Positions 9,172 through 18,596 of a stretch of DNA of 56,939 nt are shown one piece after another. The DNA is from Nitrospirae bacterium GWB2_47_37 (lineage in GTDB: Bacteria > Nitrospirota > Thermodesulfovibrionia > Thermodesulfovibrionales > Dissulfurispiraceae): the NCBI GenBank assembly GCA_001803635.1, contig MHDU01000028.1, forward strand, positions 1 to 56,939, in the 5' to 3' direction. The notes under the pieces were generated by a model. The model was not told the origin of the DNA. It saw only the letters and a list, made by a program, of their open reading frames with translations, and did no database searches. Position 1 is the first letter of the stretch, and every line of letters starts with the position of its first letter. Position numbers and translations under genes: made by a program.

Positions 9172-9411
9172 ATGTCTTCCGTATTATTCATAACCATACT
9201 GACATTCGTATTACACATCCCTTTCGGTTACTTCAGGAGCCGCGCGAAAAAATATTCCCTGAAATGGTTTATATACATTCACATTCCTATACCGTTTATA
9301 GTTTTAGTGCGTATTATCACGCACACCGATTATAAATTCATACCCCTATTCGTAATAGCCGCTGTTGCCGGACAATTTTTCGGCGGAAAGCTGGAGTTAA
9401 AGGCCGGATAA
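9172..9411 (+). CDS. Small hypothetical membrane protein
   Basis: A 79-residue hydrophobic protein with three likely membrane segments: residues 3-20, a middle one around IHIPIPFIVLVRII, and FIPLFVIAAVAGQFFGG at the C-terminus. Basic residues (RSRAKKYSLKW) lie between the first two. I do not recognise a family. Its TAA stop shares its last base with the ATG of the downstream dehydrogenase (TAATG), so the two are translationally coupled. No ribosome-binding site precedes it; see the -10 box 5 bases upstream. Confidence 0.75.
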   Translation: MSSVLFITILTFVLHIPFGYFRSRAKKYSLKWFIYIHIPIPFIVLVRIITHTDYKFIPLFVIAAVAGQFFGGKLELKAG

Positions 9412-10424
9412 TGCTCGCGAGCTATCTCATACAACCGGGCGTTATAGAACTGCGTGATGCCGATAAACCAAAGCCCTCGCGCGGAGAAGTCCTTGTAAAG
9501 ATCAAGGCCGCCCTCACCTGCGGAACAGACTTGAAGGCTTTTCAGAGAGGACATCCGATGATACCCATGCCCGGAGTGTTCGGGCACGAATTTTCAGGTG
9601 TAATCGCAGAGACAGGAAAAGGCGTAAAGGATTTTAAGGCCGGAGACGAAATAATGGCTGTACACAGCGCTCCGTGCCTTAAATGTAAATATTGCAGCAA
9701 AAAACTTTATAACCTCTGCGAAAACATCATGGACACTAAAGTCCTCGGCGCATTCGCAGAATATATATTGCTTCCAAAGCATATAGTCAAACAAAACCTT
9801 TTCCATAAGCCCGCCAACCTGAGCTTTGAGGAGGCCGCATTGCTCGAACCGCTCGCGTGCGTTGTCCACGGCATGAGCGGCCTGAAAATAAAGAAAGGCT
9901 CCAAAGTCCTGATCTTAGGCTCCGGCCCGATAGGCCTGCTCCATATGTCAATCGCAAAACTGCACGGAGCGCATGTAATGGTATGCAGCAGAAAAAAAGA
10001 GAGACTCGCCTTTGCAAAAAAATTCGGAGCAGATTCGGTTGCGACAGCGGAAGAACTTCCTGATGAAACGAAAATATTCACCGGCGGAATGGGATTCGAT
10101 TATGTGTTTGAATGCACCGGGCAATTAGATGTATGGGAGGCCTCGATAAATTATGTCAGAAAAGGAGGGACGGTAGTTTTATTCGGCGGCGTAAAAAGCG
10201 GCGCTACGGCAAGCTACGACACGCACAGGCTGCATTATGACGAAATAACTATAAAAGGAGTGTTTCACTTCACGCCTCATGACGTAAAAACAGCCTATAA
10301 TCTTCTGAAAGATACCTTGAATCTTTTTCCCCTGATAAGCGGGAGCTATCCGCTTAAAGACCTTCACATAGCGTTTGAAAAACTCTCAAAAGGCGAAGGG
10401 ATAAAGTACGCGATTATTCCTTAG
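9411..10424 (+). CDS. Zinc-dependent medium-chain alcohol dehydrogenase
   Basis: A 337-residue NAD(P)-dependent medium-chain dehydrogenase. The catalytic zinc ligand cysteine is in ALTCGTDLKAF and the GHEFSG motif supplies histidine and glutamate. The structural-zinc lobe carries four cysteines in CLKCKYCSKKLYNLC, and the Rossmann glycine motif is GSGPIGLL. The family includes threonine, sorbitol and other polyol dehydrogenases; the substrate cannot be assigned. The spacing of the structural cysteines resembles threonine/sorbitol-type members. A second paralogue lies 500 bases downstream, suggesting duplication or paired roles in one pathway. Confidence 0.9.
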   Translation: MLASYLIQPGVIELRDADKPKPSRGEVLVKIKAALTCGTDLKAFQRGHPMIPMPGVFGHEFSGVIAETGKGVKDFKAGDEIMAVHSAPCLKCKYCSKKLYNLCENIMDTKVLGAFAEYILLPKHIVKQNLFHKPANLSFEEAALLEPLACVVHGMSGLKIKKGSKVLILGSGPIGLLHMSIAKLHGAHVMVCSRKKERLAFAKKFGADSVATAEELPDETKIFTGGMGFDYVFECTGQLDVWEASINYVRKGGTVVLFGGVKSGATASYDTHRLHYDEITIKGVFHFTPHDVKTAYNLLKDTLNLFPLISGSYPLKDLHIAFEKLSKGEGIKYAIIP

Positions 10425-10436
10425 AGGGTCGGTAAA

Positions 10437-10775
10437 TCACGGCGCTATGCGCCAATTCGGCGGCGAATATTCATTACCGCACCAAATCGTGATGACCTTC
10501 CCCGACGCATCGTCAACTTCGATCTTGATCGATCCGTGAACGTAACCCGGGGTTTTGAAAAAAATAGCGGAAACTCCGGATCGTTCAGCCTGCCGTCTAT
10601 CAGGCGACCCTAATGCATTCAGCACTTGAGTAAAACTATCCCCCGGTTTCAGCTCGCGGCATGACTCGAATATCGCTTTGCGCGAGGAGATACACCAGCG
10701 GTACGCCAGAATAGATGCGGGTATACCGAGCAACAGGCAAACGAGTAACATGACTGCTGCCCCTTTTCTTGTCAT
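10437..10775 (-). CDS. Hypothetical exported small protein, BamE/SmpA-like fold
   Basis: A 112-residue protein with an N-terminal membrane or signal segment (AAVMLLVCLLLGIPASILAY) and a short soluble domain. The part ELKPGDSFTQVLNALGSPDRR resembles the G-x-S/T-xx-xV-xx-xLG-xP signature of BamE/SmpA-type domains, followed by beta strands ending in IKIEVDDASGKVITIWCGNEY. The signal lacks a clear lipobox, although a cysteine occurs at WCISS. A CCGGAG ribosome-binding site precedes the ATG. It is convergent with the dehydrogenase to its left. Function unknown. Confidence 0.65.
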   Translation of the reverse strand: MTRKGAAVMLLVCLLLGIPASILAYRWCISSRKAIFESCRELKPGDSFTQVLNALGSPDRRQAERSGVSAIFFKTPGYVHGSIKIEVDDASGKVITIWCGNEYSPPNWRIAP

Positions 10776-10891
10776 AACTTACGCTCCGGATTTTATATTT
10801 TATTGCGTTGAGTTTTCAATTATAAGGGCTGAACATCACATTGTCAATAACATAAAAAATCAATACGTTACCTTGAAACAGGCTTAAAAAT

Positions 10892-10921
10892 TTGGCAAAG
10901 TTTCTAAAATAGAATTATTAT
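10892..10921 (+). promoter_or_regulatory. Promoter of second zinc dehydrogenase, probably leaderless
   Basis: TTGGCA at 10892-10897, an 18-base spacer, and TATTAT at 10916-10921. The ATG at 10928 begins 6 bases after the -10 box and has no Shine-Dalgarno, so transcription would begin at or next to the start codon. Confidence 0.5.
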
Positions 10922-10927
10922 ACGGGT

Positions 10928-11989
10928 ATGAAAGTCGCAAAACTTTACAGTTTTAAGGACATACGGATCGAAGACATTCCGGTTCCTGAGATCGGACCGC
11001 GCGATGCGCTGATAAAAACAAAGGCATGCGGCATATGTTCAGGGGATGTGATGCCGTGGTATATCGAAAAAAAAGCGCCTTTAGTAATCGGTCATGAACC
11101 TGCCGGAGAAATCGTCGGACTCGGCAAGAACTTAAACAGTTCCTTTAAAATTGGAGACCCTGTCTTCACGCATCATCATGCGCCTTGCCTAAACTGCAAA
11201 TATTGCCGGCGCGGAGATTATGTTCAGTGCGAGATATGGAGAAACACAAAGATAATTCCCGGCGGCATTTCGGAATACATACTCATCCCTGAAATAAACT
11301 TGAGAAACGATACTCTCAAACTGCCCGAAAATATAAGTTATGAAGACGGAACTCTCGTCGAACCTCTCGCATGCGTTGTTAAATCGCTGAAACGGGCGAA
11401 TATAAAAAAAGGCGATACCATATTGATTATCGGCCTCGGCGTAATGGGACAGATGCATGTGCTGCTCGCGAGAAAATTCGGAGCGAAAAAAATTATAGCG
11501 GCGGATATGGTGCGCTTCAGGCTGGATAAGGCGCTCGAATTCGGCGCCGATTACGCCATAGACGTATCGAAAGAAGACATGATAGAGAAACTAAAGGATT
11601 TAACGGACGGCATGATGGCCGATATTGTCATAGCCGGACCGAACAGCGCCGATGTCATGAAACAGGGGATAGAGGCTGCGTCATGCGGAGGGACGGTGAT
11701 ATTTTTTACGCCCGCCAAACCCGGAGAAATTCTAAACCTCGATCCTAATTATCTCTACTTCAGGGATATAAACATTGTCACAAGCTATTCATGCGGGCCG
11801 GACGATACGAAAAACGCCCTGCGTTTTATCCGGCAAGGCGTTGTCGCGGCAAATAAATTAATAACCCACAGATTTTCGATAGACGATACTGAAAAGGCTT
11901 ACCGCCTCACAGCAGAGGCAAAGGAGTCATTAAAATGCGTTATAGTTTTCAACTCAAAAACCTCGCTATCTCCTGAATCATCCTTGTGA
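10928..11989 (+). CDS. Zinc-dependent medium-chain dehydrogenase (sorbitol/threonine dehydrogenase-like)
   Basis: A 353-residue paralogue of the enzyme at 9411. The catalytic zinc cysteine is in KACGICSGDVM, the GHEPAGEI segment follows, the structural zinc lobe is CLNCKYCRRGDYVQC, and the nucleotide motif is GLGVMGQMH. The residue after the second strand is aspartate (AADM), which favours NAD over NADP. Substrate unknown. Its last 41 bases overlap the end of the convergent cheV gene, an unusually deep convergent overlap for this gene-dense window, so the final residues may be poorly conserved. Confidence 0.9.
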   Translation: MKVAKLYSFKDIRIEDIPVPEIGPRDALIKTKACGICSGDVMPWYIEKKAPLVIGHEPAGEIVGLGKNLNSSFKIGDPVFTHHHAPCLNCKYCRRGDYVQCEIWRNTKIIPGGISEYILIPEINLRNDTLKLPENISYEDGTLVEPLACVVKSLKRANIKKGDTILIIGLGVMGQMHVLLARKFGAKKIIAADMVRFRLDKALEFGADYAIDVSKEDMIEKLKDLTDGMMADIVIAGPNSADVMKQGIEAASCGGTVIFFTPAKPGEILNLDPNYLYFRDINIVTSYSCGPDDTKNALRFIRQGVVAANKLITHRFSIDDTEKAYRLTAEAKESLKCVIVFNSKTSLSPESSL

Positions 11990-12908
11990 CATCGAATTTC
12001 ACAAGATAACCGTCCGCCCCCACGAGCGATGCCTTCTGCTTGTTTTCCTCGCCGCTCAGGGAAGTATTTATAACTATCGGGAGTATCTGAAGTTTGGAAT
12101 TGCTTTTAACGTTTTTCGTAAACGTCAGGCCGTCCATCTCCGGCATTTCCACGTCGGTAACGACGAGGTCTATGTAATCGGTAATGGGCTTGTCGCCTAT
12201 CTTCTGCAGAAAATCATTAAGTATATCCAATGCCTGCTTGCCGTCCATAGCCTCTATAACATGCAGTCCTGCGCTCTCAAGGGTATCCCTGAGGATCTTT
12301 CTGGCGACCGATGAATCGTCGGCAATAAGGACATTGCCTTTGAGTTTCTTCTTGCCTATTCGTTCTATCTCTTCGAGCGCTACGCCGTGCTTCGGCATAA
12401 GGGCGCCGATATCCGAGATAACGCTCTCAAGGTCTACTATCAGAAGTAGGGATTCCTCATCAATCTTTGTTACGCCGGTTATCCTTCCTCCATGCTTTGC
12501 CTGAAGTAGAGAAGGAGGCGGCTTTATCTGATCCCACTTTATCCTTCGTATCCTCTCCACCTCGTGAACGATCATGCCCACTGTAGTGCCGAGCATCTCA
12601 AGGACAATGACCTTGGGACGTATTTCCATATCGGGAGGCGTAACTATTTTCATCCATTTGCCGAGATCGACTATCGGTATAACCTCGCCCCGCACCTCGG
12701 CAAGGGCCTCCGCATAGACAGGCATATCCGGAACCTTCCTAAGCGCCGGCATCGGAATAATTTCTCTTACCTTTGCGACATTCACTCCGTAATCGAGAGA
12801 TTCAGGACTGCCGTCAGGATGAGTCCCATACATCCTGAAGACAACAAGCTCCATTTCGTTTGTTCCGACCTTTAAGACCTCAGGTAAAGCGCCTATTCCT
12901 TGAGCCAT
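11949..12908 (-). CDS. cheV: Chemotaxis adaptor CheV (CheW-receiver fusion)
   Basis: The N-terminal CheW domain (about residues 15-165) contains YGVNVAKVREIIPMP and ALAEVRGEVIPIVDLG, then SLLLIVDLESVI. A complete receiver domain follows from about residue 190: VLIADDSSVARKILRD supplies the acidic pocket, LVVTDVEMPEMDG the phosphorylated aspartate, and ADGYLVKFD the conserved lysine. CheV couples chemoreceptors to CheA and is tuned by phosphorylation. The start at 12908 was chosen because GGAGGG lies 5 bases upstream; an in-frame ATG at 12920 precedes that site. No other chemotaxis genes are in view; the nearby PilT ATPases suggest, but do not show, a role in twitching. Confidence 0.93.
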   Translation of the reverse strand: MAQGIGALPEVLKVGTNEMELVVFRMYGTHPDGSPESLDYGVNVAKVREIIPMPALRKVPDMPVYAEALAEVRGEVIPIVDLGKWMKIVTPPDMEIRPKVIVLEMLGTTVGMIVHEVERIRRIKWDQIKPPPSLLQAKHGGRITGVTKIDEESLLLIVDLESVISDIGALMPKHGVALEEIERIGKKKLKGNVLIADDSSVARKILRDTLESAGLHVIEAMDGKQALDILNDFLQKIGDKPITDYIDLVVTDVEMPEMDGLTFTKNVKSNSKLQILPIVINTSLSGEENKQKASLVGADGYLVKFDVTRMIQEIARFLS

Positions 12909-12977
12909 AATTCCCTCCATGTATTCAATTAATCGAACCCTTTGATATTTTTAAATTATAGCCCTATAGCGATACTT

Positions 12978-13007
12978 TTGCAAGCAAATCTTGAATTCGT
13001 ATATAAT
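12978..13007 (+). promoter_or_regulatory. Promoter upstream of the cupin gene
   Basis: TTGCAA at 12978-12983, 18-base spacer, perfect TATAAT at 13002-13007. The first in-frame ATG downstream (13015) starts 7 bases after the -10 box, so either the mRNA is leaderless or translation starts further in. Confidence 0.5.
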
Positions 13008-13014
13008 CAATCCT

Positions 13015-13524
13015 ATGAAAAAAATAAAAAAAACGCGTCAACATCCCTCACCTTCAAATGCCCCTTCCTGTGACTGGAAAGCGCCGCAGAGTTTAGAGCT
13101 AAGAGTTAAAAGTTCGGAATCAATAAAAAATAAGAACAGGATATTGAGGCATAAAGAAAATTTCAAATGGAGCGGGGTAAAAACAGAGAAATATAAAAAG
13201 CAGGACGGCGGATGGTCGGCCATTTCAAGAAATATTTTAGTAGGAAATCATGGAGAGACGGCAAAGTTTAACTTGAGATATTTCGAAATAGAGCCGGGCG
13301 GTTACAGCAGCTTAGAGAGACACAAACATGAGCATGTGGTGGTCTGCATCAGAGGCAAGGGTAAAATAAGGATGGGCAAAAAATCTTATGACCTGAATTA
13401 TCTCGATACCGCCTATGTAGCTCCGGATACCGCGCATCAACTCATAAATCCTTATGACGAGCCCTTCGGATTTTTCTGCATCGTAAACGCTAAGAGGGAC
13501 AAGCCGAAAAGAGTTATAAAATAA
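13015..13524 (+). CDS. Cupin-domain protein
   Basis: The C-terminal 100 residues form one cupin barrel. Motif 1 is seen in PGGYSSLERHKHEHVVVCIRG with its histidines and glutamate, and motif 2 in APDTAHQLINPYDEPFGFFC with the last histidine. Such stand-alone cupins bind a metal and act as isomerases, small-molecule sensors or storage proteins; the substrate is unknown. The N-terminal 45 residues are low complexity, rich in K, S and P, and encoded partly by a heptanucleotide repeat, so they may not be translated: an in-frame TTG at 13144 with AGG nearby is an alternative start. Confidence 0.8.
   Translation: MKKIKKTRQHPSPSNAPSCDWKAPQSLELRVKSSESIKNKNRILRHKENFKWSGVKTEKYKKQDGGWSAISRNILVGNHGETAKFNLRYFEIEPGGYSSLERHKHEHVVVCIRGKGKIRMGKKSYDLNYLDTAYVAPDTAHQLINPYDEPFGFFCIVNAKRDKPKRVIK
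13089..13116. repeat. Heptanucleotide repeat array (4 units) in cupin gene
   Basis: Four consecutive 7-base units, GAGTTTA, GAGCTAA, GAGTTAA and AAGTTCG, near the 5' end of the cupin frame. One of seven such arrays found in the window; the same unit family recurs inside trpE. Confidence 0.7.
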
Positions 13525-13535
13525 GGCGGATTTGT

Positions 13536-16199
13536 TTATGCAGATGCCCCGCAGCACTTTTTATATTTTTTTCCGCTGCCGCAGGGGCAGGGATCGTTTC
13601 TTCCTACTTTTTTATCTTTATGAACGGGCTGCGGCGCGGAATCACCCTCGGCCCTGTTATAAACCAGATTCTGCTCCGACTTCATTTTTATCTCCTGCTC
13701 TTCCTCCTGCCGCACCTGAATCTTAAAGAGCCTCATCAATACCTCTGAGGTAAGCCTCCCGGACATTTCGGCAAAAAGATCGAATGCCTCTTTTTTATAC
13801 TCCACAAGGGGATCTCGCTGCGCGTATCCCCGCAGCCCTATGCCTTCTTTCACGTGGTCGATGCCGAGGAGATGGTCCTTCCACTGCGCGTCTATGACCT
13901 GCAACAACACCATCTTCTCTATGTAACGCATAAACTCGGCGCCTGCTTCGGCTTCTTTCTTATCGTAAGCCTCCTGCACCTGCGATACGATAAAATCCCT
14001 GAGATCATCGACCGATGAAAATCCGTCTAATTTCAAATCTACCGCGAACAGACCGTATAACGCGTCTTTAAGCCCGTTAATGTCCCATTCGGCGGCATCC
14101 TGACAGTATACGGAAAGAAGCTCGTCGACTTCGTCTTCCATCATATCTGTGACCCTTTCCTTTAAGGACTCGCTCTGCAGCGCCTCCTTTCTGAAGGAGT
14201 ATATCTCTTTTCTCTGCTTGTTCATGACGTCGTCGTATTCGAGGAGGTGTTTTCTTATGTCGAAGTTATGGGCCTCTACCCTTTTCTGCGCGTTCTCGAT
14301 GGCCTTTGTTACCATCTTGTTCTCTATAGGGATGCTCTCGTCCATCTTCAATAAGTTCATAAGGCCGTTTATCCTGTCCGAGCCGAATATGCGCATGAGG
14401 TCGTCTTCTAAAGAAAGATAAAATTTCGAAGCTCCGGGGTCTCCCTGTCTCCCCGACCTTCCCCTGAGCTGATTGTCTATTCGCCTTGCCTCATGGCGCT
14501 CCGTTCCCATTATATGAAGCCCGCCTGCCGCCAATACACGATCCTTTTCGTTATCGCATATCTCCTTTGCCTTCTCATAAGCGGCTTTGAACTCTTCTTC
14601 CGTAAATTCCTTCTTATCCTTCAACAACTCTCTCGCAATGCCGTCGGGATTTCCGCCCAAAACGATATCGGTTCCCCTTCCTGCCATGTTCGTCGCGATA
14701 GTTACCGCGCCGAATCTTCCTGCCTGAGCGATAATCTCGGCCTCTTTCTCGTGGTATTTAGCATTCAAGACAAAATGTTTTATGCCCTTCTTTTTCAGTA
14801 AATGACTCAGGACTTCGGATTTTTCTATGGATGTGGTTCCTACAAGCACGGGCTGCCCATTTTGATGGCAGACTTCTATGTCGTCTATCACGGCGTTGAA
14901 TTTGGCCCTTTCTGTCTTGTATATCACATCCGGATAGTCGCTTCTCATCATCTGCCTGTTTGTAGGCATAACAACGACGTCGAGGTTGTATATCTTGGCG
15001 AACTCTTCGGCCTCGGTATCGGCAGTGCCGGTCATGCCCGCCAGCTTGTTATACATCCTGAATAAATTCTGAAAGGTAATAGTGGCCAGCGTCTGGTTTT
15101 CACTCTCTATTTTTACGCCTTCCTTGGCCTCGATAGCCTGATGCAGGCCGTCGCTCCAGCGCCTTCCGGGCATAAGCCTGCCCGTGAACTCGTCTACGAT
15201 AATAACTTCGCCGTCCTTTACCACGTAATCCACGTCCCTTTTGTAGAGATGATGCGCCCTCAATGCCTGAAGGACATGGTGCACTATCTCTATGTTCGAC
15301 GGGTCGTAAAGGTTTCCTACGGCGAGGAGCTTTTCGACCTTTGAGCTTCCGGATTCGGTAAGGACTACATTTTTAAGTTTTTCGTCCAGCTTAAAATCCG
15401 CCTCAACCTTCAAGTTAGGGATTACTTTATTTACTTTGTAATATTTATCGGTGGATTCCTCGGAAGGCCCCGATATTATAAGCGGCGTCCTCGCCTCGTC
15501 TATGAGTATGCTGTCCACCTCGTCGACGATCGCATAATTCAATTCCCTCTGTGAAAATTCGGAGGAGTCGTACTTCATGTTATCCCTGAGATAATCGAAA
15601 CCGAATTCGTTGTTTGTGCCGTAGGTTATATCGGCAAAGTAAGCCTCTCTTCTCGAACATGGTCTCAAATAGTTAAACCTATTGTCATGAGAGACATACG
15701 CAAGGTCGAATATGAACGAATTGTCGTGCTGTATTACGCCCACGGAAAGGCCTAAAAAATCATAAATAACTCCCATCCACTGGGCGTCTCTTTTTGCAAG
15801 GTAATCGTTCACGGTTACTACATGAACTCCCCTTCCATCGATCGCGTTAAGATAGACAGGCAGCGTCGCAACGAGGGTCTTTCCTTCGCCTGTCTTCATC
15901 TCGGCTATCTTTCCTTCATGGAGCACAAGGCCGCCTATGAGCTGTACGTCGAAGTGCCTCATGTTCAAAAGGCGTTTTGAGACTTCTCTTACGACCGCAA
16001 ACGCCTCATTCAGGATCTCATCAAGGCCTGCGCCGGACTCCAGCCTTCTTCTGAATTCGCCGGTTTTTGCCTTAAGTTGCTCGTCGCTCAAGGACGCAAT
16101 GGAAGATTCGAAGCTGTTTATCCCGTCGATAGCGCCGAACAGCCTCTTTAACTCCCTCTCGTTCTTTGTCCCGAATATCTTTTCCAAAATGCCGGCCAT
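13536..16199 (-). CDS. secA: Preprotein translocase ATPase SecA
   Basis: Motor of the Sec translocon. The 887-residue protein has Walker A MKTGEGKT at 101-108, the [14 protein letters not shown] helicase motif II region, the [10 protein letters not shown] and [10 protein letters not shown] motifs of the second nucleotide-binding fold, and an intact C-terminal zinc-binding tail [17 protein letters not shown] used for SecB and phospholipid contact. Between GVIQHD and [13 protein letters not shown] there is an insertion of about 25 residues ([18 protein letters not shown]...) absent from E. coli SecA; from general recollection such an insertion is typical of Nitrospirota and some relatives. It is convergent with the cupin gene (11-base gap) and divergent from pilT. 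Confidence 0.98.
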   Translation of the reverse strand: MAGILEKIFGTKNERELKRLFGAIDGINSFESSIASLSDEQLKAKTGEFRRRLESGAGLDEILNEAFAVVREVSKRLLNMRHFDVQLIGGLVLHEGKIAEMKTGEGKTLVATLPVYLNAIDGRGVHVVTVNDYLAKRDAQWMGVIYDFLGLSVGVIQHDNSFIFDLAYVSHDNRFNYLRPCSRREAYFADITYGTNNEFGFDYLRDNMKYDSSEFSQRELNYAIVDEVDSILIDEARTPLIISGPSEESTDKYYKVNKVIPNLKVEADFKLDEKLKNVVLTESGSSKVEKLLAVGNLYDPSNIEIVHHVLQALRAHHLYKRDVDYVVKDGEVIIVDEFTGRLMPGRRWSDGLHQAIEAKEGVKIESENQTLATITFQNLFRMYNKLAGMTGTADTEAEEFAKIYNLDVVVMPTNRQMMRSDYPDVIYKTERAKFNAVIDDIEVCHQNGQPVLVGTTSIEKSEVLSHLLKKKGIKHFVLNAKYHEKEAEIIAQAGRFGAVTIATNMAGRGTDIVLGGNPDGIARELLKDKKEFTEEEFKAAYEKAKEICDNEKDRVLAAGGLHIMGTERHEARRIDNQLRGRSGRQGDPGASKFYLSLEDDLMRIFGSDRINGLMNLLKMDESIPIENKMVTKAIENAQKRVEAHNFDIRKHLLEYDDVMNKQRKEIYSFRKEALQSESLKERVTDMMEDEVDELLSVYCQDAAEWDINGLKDALYGLFAVDLKLDGFSSVDDLRDFIVSQVQEAYDKKEAEAGAEFMRYIEKMVLLQVIDAQWKDHLLGIDHVKEGIGLRGYAQRDPLVEYKKEAFDLFAEMSGRLTSEVLMRLFKIQVRQEEEQEIKMKSEQNLVYNRAEGDSAPQPVHKDKKVGRNDPCPCGSGKKYKKCCGASA

Positions 16200-16245
16200 C
16201 TTTTTATACTAAACGACGGAAACTCTTTTGTGCAAGATTGACACC

Positions 16246-16274
16246 TTGACAAAATATCCGTAGTCTGATAGATT
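16246..16274 (+). promoter_or_regulatory. Sigma70-type promoter of the pilT operon
   Basis: Perfect TTGACA at 16246-16251, a 17-base spacer and TAGATT at 16269-16274, about 45 bases before the pilT start, which has AAGGAGA at 16307-16313. Seen in sequence; one of the best promoter matches in the window. Confidence 0.65.
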
Positions 16275-16319
16275 TTGATTGTTATTTAAAGATTATCCAT
16301 CCTAAAAAGGAGATGCAAA

Positions 16320-17393
16320 ATGGCAAAAATCGATGCTTTTTTCAAACTGATGAACGATCAGGGCGCCTCGGACCTGCACCTCGTATCCGGTTCTCAGCCT
16401 ATCCTGAGAGTACGCGGAGAAATGGAAAGAGTCGAGTATAAAGTGTTCGAAAACGACGAGTTAAAAGGTATGCTTTACGAGATCGCGCCTGAAGACAAGG
16501 TGAAAATATTCGAAGAGACCGGAGACGTGGATTTCGGATATGAAATTCCGGGTCTGGCAAGATACCGCGCAAACTTTTTCCTCCAAAAATACGGCGTAGC
16601 CGCGGTCTTCAGGCAGATACCGAGCGATGTATTATCGGTAGAGCAACTCGGACTGCCTGAGGTATGCAAGAAATTCTCAATGCTGAACAAGGGACTTGTG
16701 CTTGTCACGGGGCCTACAGGAAGCGGTAAATCCACCACGCTGGCCGCCATAATCGATTACGCGAACAAGATGCGTAAAGACCACATCATTACCGTAGAAG
16801 ACCCGATAGAATTCGTTCATAAAAGCCGGGGCTGCATAATTAACCATAGGGAGTTGGGAACGCATACGCGCTCTTTTGCCGCAGCTCTCAGGGGAGCGCT
16901 CCGCGAAGACCCGGATATTATCCTTGTCGGCGAAATGAGAGACCTCGAAACAATCTCGCTTGCGCTCGAAGCCGCATCGACGGGTCATCTCGTATTCGGA
17001 ACCCTGCATACGACTAACGCGCCTAAGACCGTAGACAGGGTCGTGGACGTATTCCCGGCAAACCAGCAGGCGCAGATAAGGACCACCCTTTCGGAATCCC
17101 TGAAAGGCGTTATAGCGCAGAACCTCTTTAAACGGATAGATAAGAAAGGCAGGTGCGCCGCCCTCGAAATCCTGGTATGCACTTATGCGGTAGGCGCGTT
17201 GATAAGGGAGGCCAAGACTCACCAGATAGCTTCCACGATGCAGACAGGGAAAAAGTACGGCATGCAGACCCTCGACGACGCGATCATGGAACTCCTGCTG
17301 AAGAAATGGATAAGCCCTGAAGACGCTTACGACAAAGCTATAGACAAGCAGAAATTCGTACAGTTCTTAAAAACTCCGCCGCCGGAGTTTTAA
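16320..17393 (+). CDS. pilT: Type IV pilus retraction ATPase PilT
   Basis: Hexameric ATPase powering pilus retraction and twitching. Residues 1-110 form the PAS-like N-terminal domain. Walker A GPTGSGKST lies at 131-139, the Asp box VEDPIEF near 159-165, Walker B with ILVGEMRDLET near 201-211, and the His box TGHLVFGTLHT near 221-231. The PilT-type C-terminus ALIREAKTHQIASTMQTG (AIRNLIRE-like) is present. Length 357 is typical. The second PilT-family gene follows 16 bases downstream with its own GGAGG site. Confidence 0.95.
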   Translation: MAKIDAFFKLMNDQGASDLHLVSGSQPILRVRGEMERVEYKVFENDELKGMLYEIAPEDKVKIFEETGDVDFGYEIPGLARYRANFFLQKYGVAAVFRQIPSDVLSVEQLGLPEVCKKFSMLNKGLVLVTGPTGSGKSTTLAAIIDYANKMRKDHIITVEDPIEFVHKSRGCIINHRELGTHTRSFAAALRGALREDPDIILVGEMRDLETISLALEAASTGHLVFGTLHTTNAPKTVDRVVDVFPANQQAQIRTTLSESLKGVIAQNLFKRIDKKGRCAALEILVCTYAVGALIREAKTHQIASTMQTGKKYGMQTLDDAIMELLLKKWISPEDAYDKAIDKQKFVQFLKTPPPEF

Positions 17394-17409
17394 AAAAGGA
17401 GGAGATTAA

Positions 17410-18588
17410 ATGAGAAGGCCGGAAATAGATTATATGCTGACAACCATGCTCGACAGCCACGACAACGTCTCTGACCTCAATTTTACCGTGGGCAAGTCGG
17501 CTCAGGTCGAGGCATCGGGACAGCTTGTGACTGTGCCGTTTGAAAAAATACCGTTCGACGCGCTGACGCCGTTTCAAACCGAGATATTCGCCATGAACCT
17601 GATAAACTCCGATCGCCGCCTCACGGAGACGCTTATAAAAGAAGGCTCCTGCGACTCTTCGTATTATCTTCCGGACAAGGCGAGATTCAGGGTAAACATA
17701 TTCTCGCAGCGCGGCTCGTACTCTATCGTAATGAGAAGATTATCTACCGTTATCCCGACCCTCACGGATCTTAAAGTGCCGGAGGTGCTCTCCGGAATAG
17801 CAGAGGAAAAAAACGGCATGGTACTGGTTACAGGCGCTACCGGAAGCGGTAAGTCCTCCACTTTGGCGGCAGTCTTAAGGCTGATAAACGAAAACAAATC
17901 CGTCCATGTACTTACTCTCGAAGATCCGGTCGAGTTCGCGCATCCTCATATCAAGGCCACTTTTAACCAGCGCGAGATGGGCATCGACTTCGATAGTTTT
18001 GCCGGCGGATTAAGGGCTGCCTTAAGACAGGCGCCGAAGGTCATCCTCGTCGGAGAGATGAGAGACAGGGAGACCGTGGAGATCGGCCTGTCCGCGGCGG
18101 AAACCGGTCATTTGGTTCTCTCCACACTCCACACTATAGACGCCGGACAGACCATCAACAGGATAGTCGGCATGTTCGAGCAGGAAGAGGAAAAACAGAT
18201 ACGCATAAGGCTCGCCGATACCATCAGGTGGGTAGTCAGCCAGAGGCTTCTGCCGAAGGTGGGAGGCGGAAGGGTAGCGGTAATCGAGATAATGAAAACA
18301 AACCTCAGGGTAAAAGAATCCATCCTGAACGGAGAATCCGAAGGCAAGACCTTCTACGATATTATAGAGGCCGGAGACGCATACGGCATGCAGACGTTCG
18401 ACAAGGCCATACTCAAGCTTTTCGAGGAAGGCATAATAACGGAGGAGACCGCCCTTGCCTATGCCTCTAAAAAACCGATCGTAGGGAGAGGCATCGACAT
18501 GTTGAAGCAGTCGAAGGGAGAAAAGACAACGGACATCGAAGGGTTAAAGATGGATACGGACTACAGCAAAAAACTGAAAGTGAAATGA
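17410..18588 (+). CDS. PilT/PilU-family accessory retraction ATPase
   Basis: A 392-residue paralogue of PilT. Walker A GATGSGKSS is at 142-150, followed by LEDPVEFAHPH, the Walker B region VILVGEMRDRET and the His box TGHLVLSTLHT, so the ATPase site looks complete. The C-terminus is longer than PilT and ends in a charged, lysine-rich tail. PilU-type proteins usually assist PilT in the same operon; that role is inferred. Its 5' end lies 16 bases from pilT and a pseudo-receiver gene follows after 8 bases, so the three form one unit. Confidence 0.9.
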   Translation: MRRPEIDYMLTTMLDSHDNVSDLNFTVGKSAQVEASGQLVTVPFEKIPFDALTPFQTEIFAMNLINSDRRLTETLIKEGSCDSSYYLPDKARFRVNIFSQRGSYSIVMRRLSTVIPTLTDLKVPEVLSGIAEEKNGMVLVTGATGSGKSSTLAAVLRLINENKSVHVLTLEDPVEFAHPHIKATFNQREMGIDFDSFAGGLRAALRQAPKVILVGEMRDRETVEIGLSAAETGHLVLSTLHTIDAGQTINRIVGMFEQEEEKQIRIRLADTIRWVVSQRLLPKVGGGRVAVIEIMKTNLRVKESILNGESEGKTFYDIIEAGDAYGMQTFDKAILKLFEEGIITEETALAYASKKPIVGRGIDMLKQSKGEKTTDIEGLKMDTDYSKKLKVK

Positions 18589-18596
18589 GGTGAATT

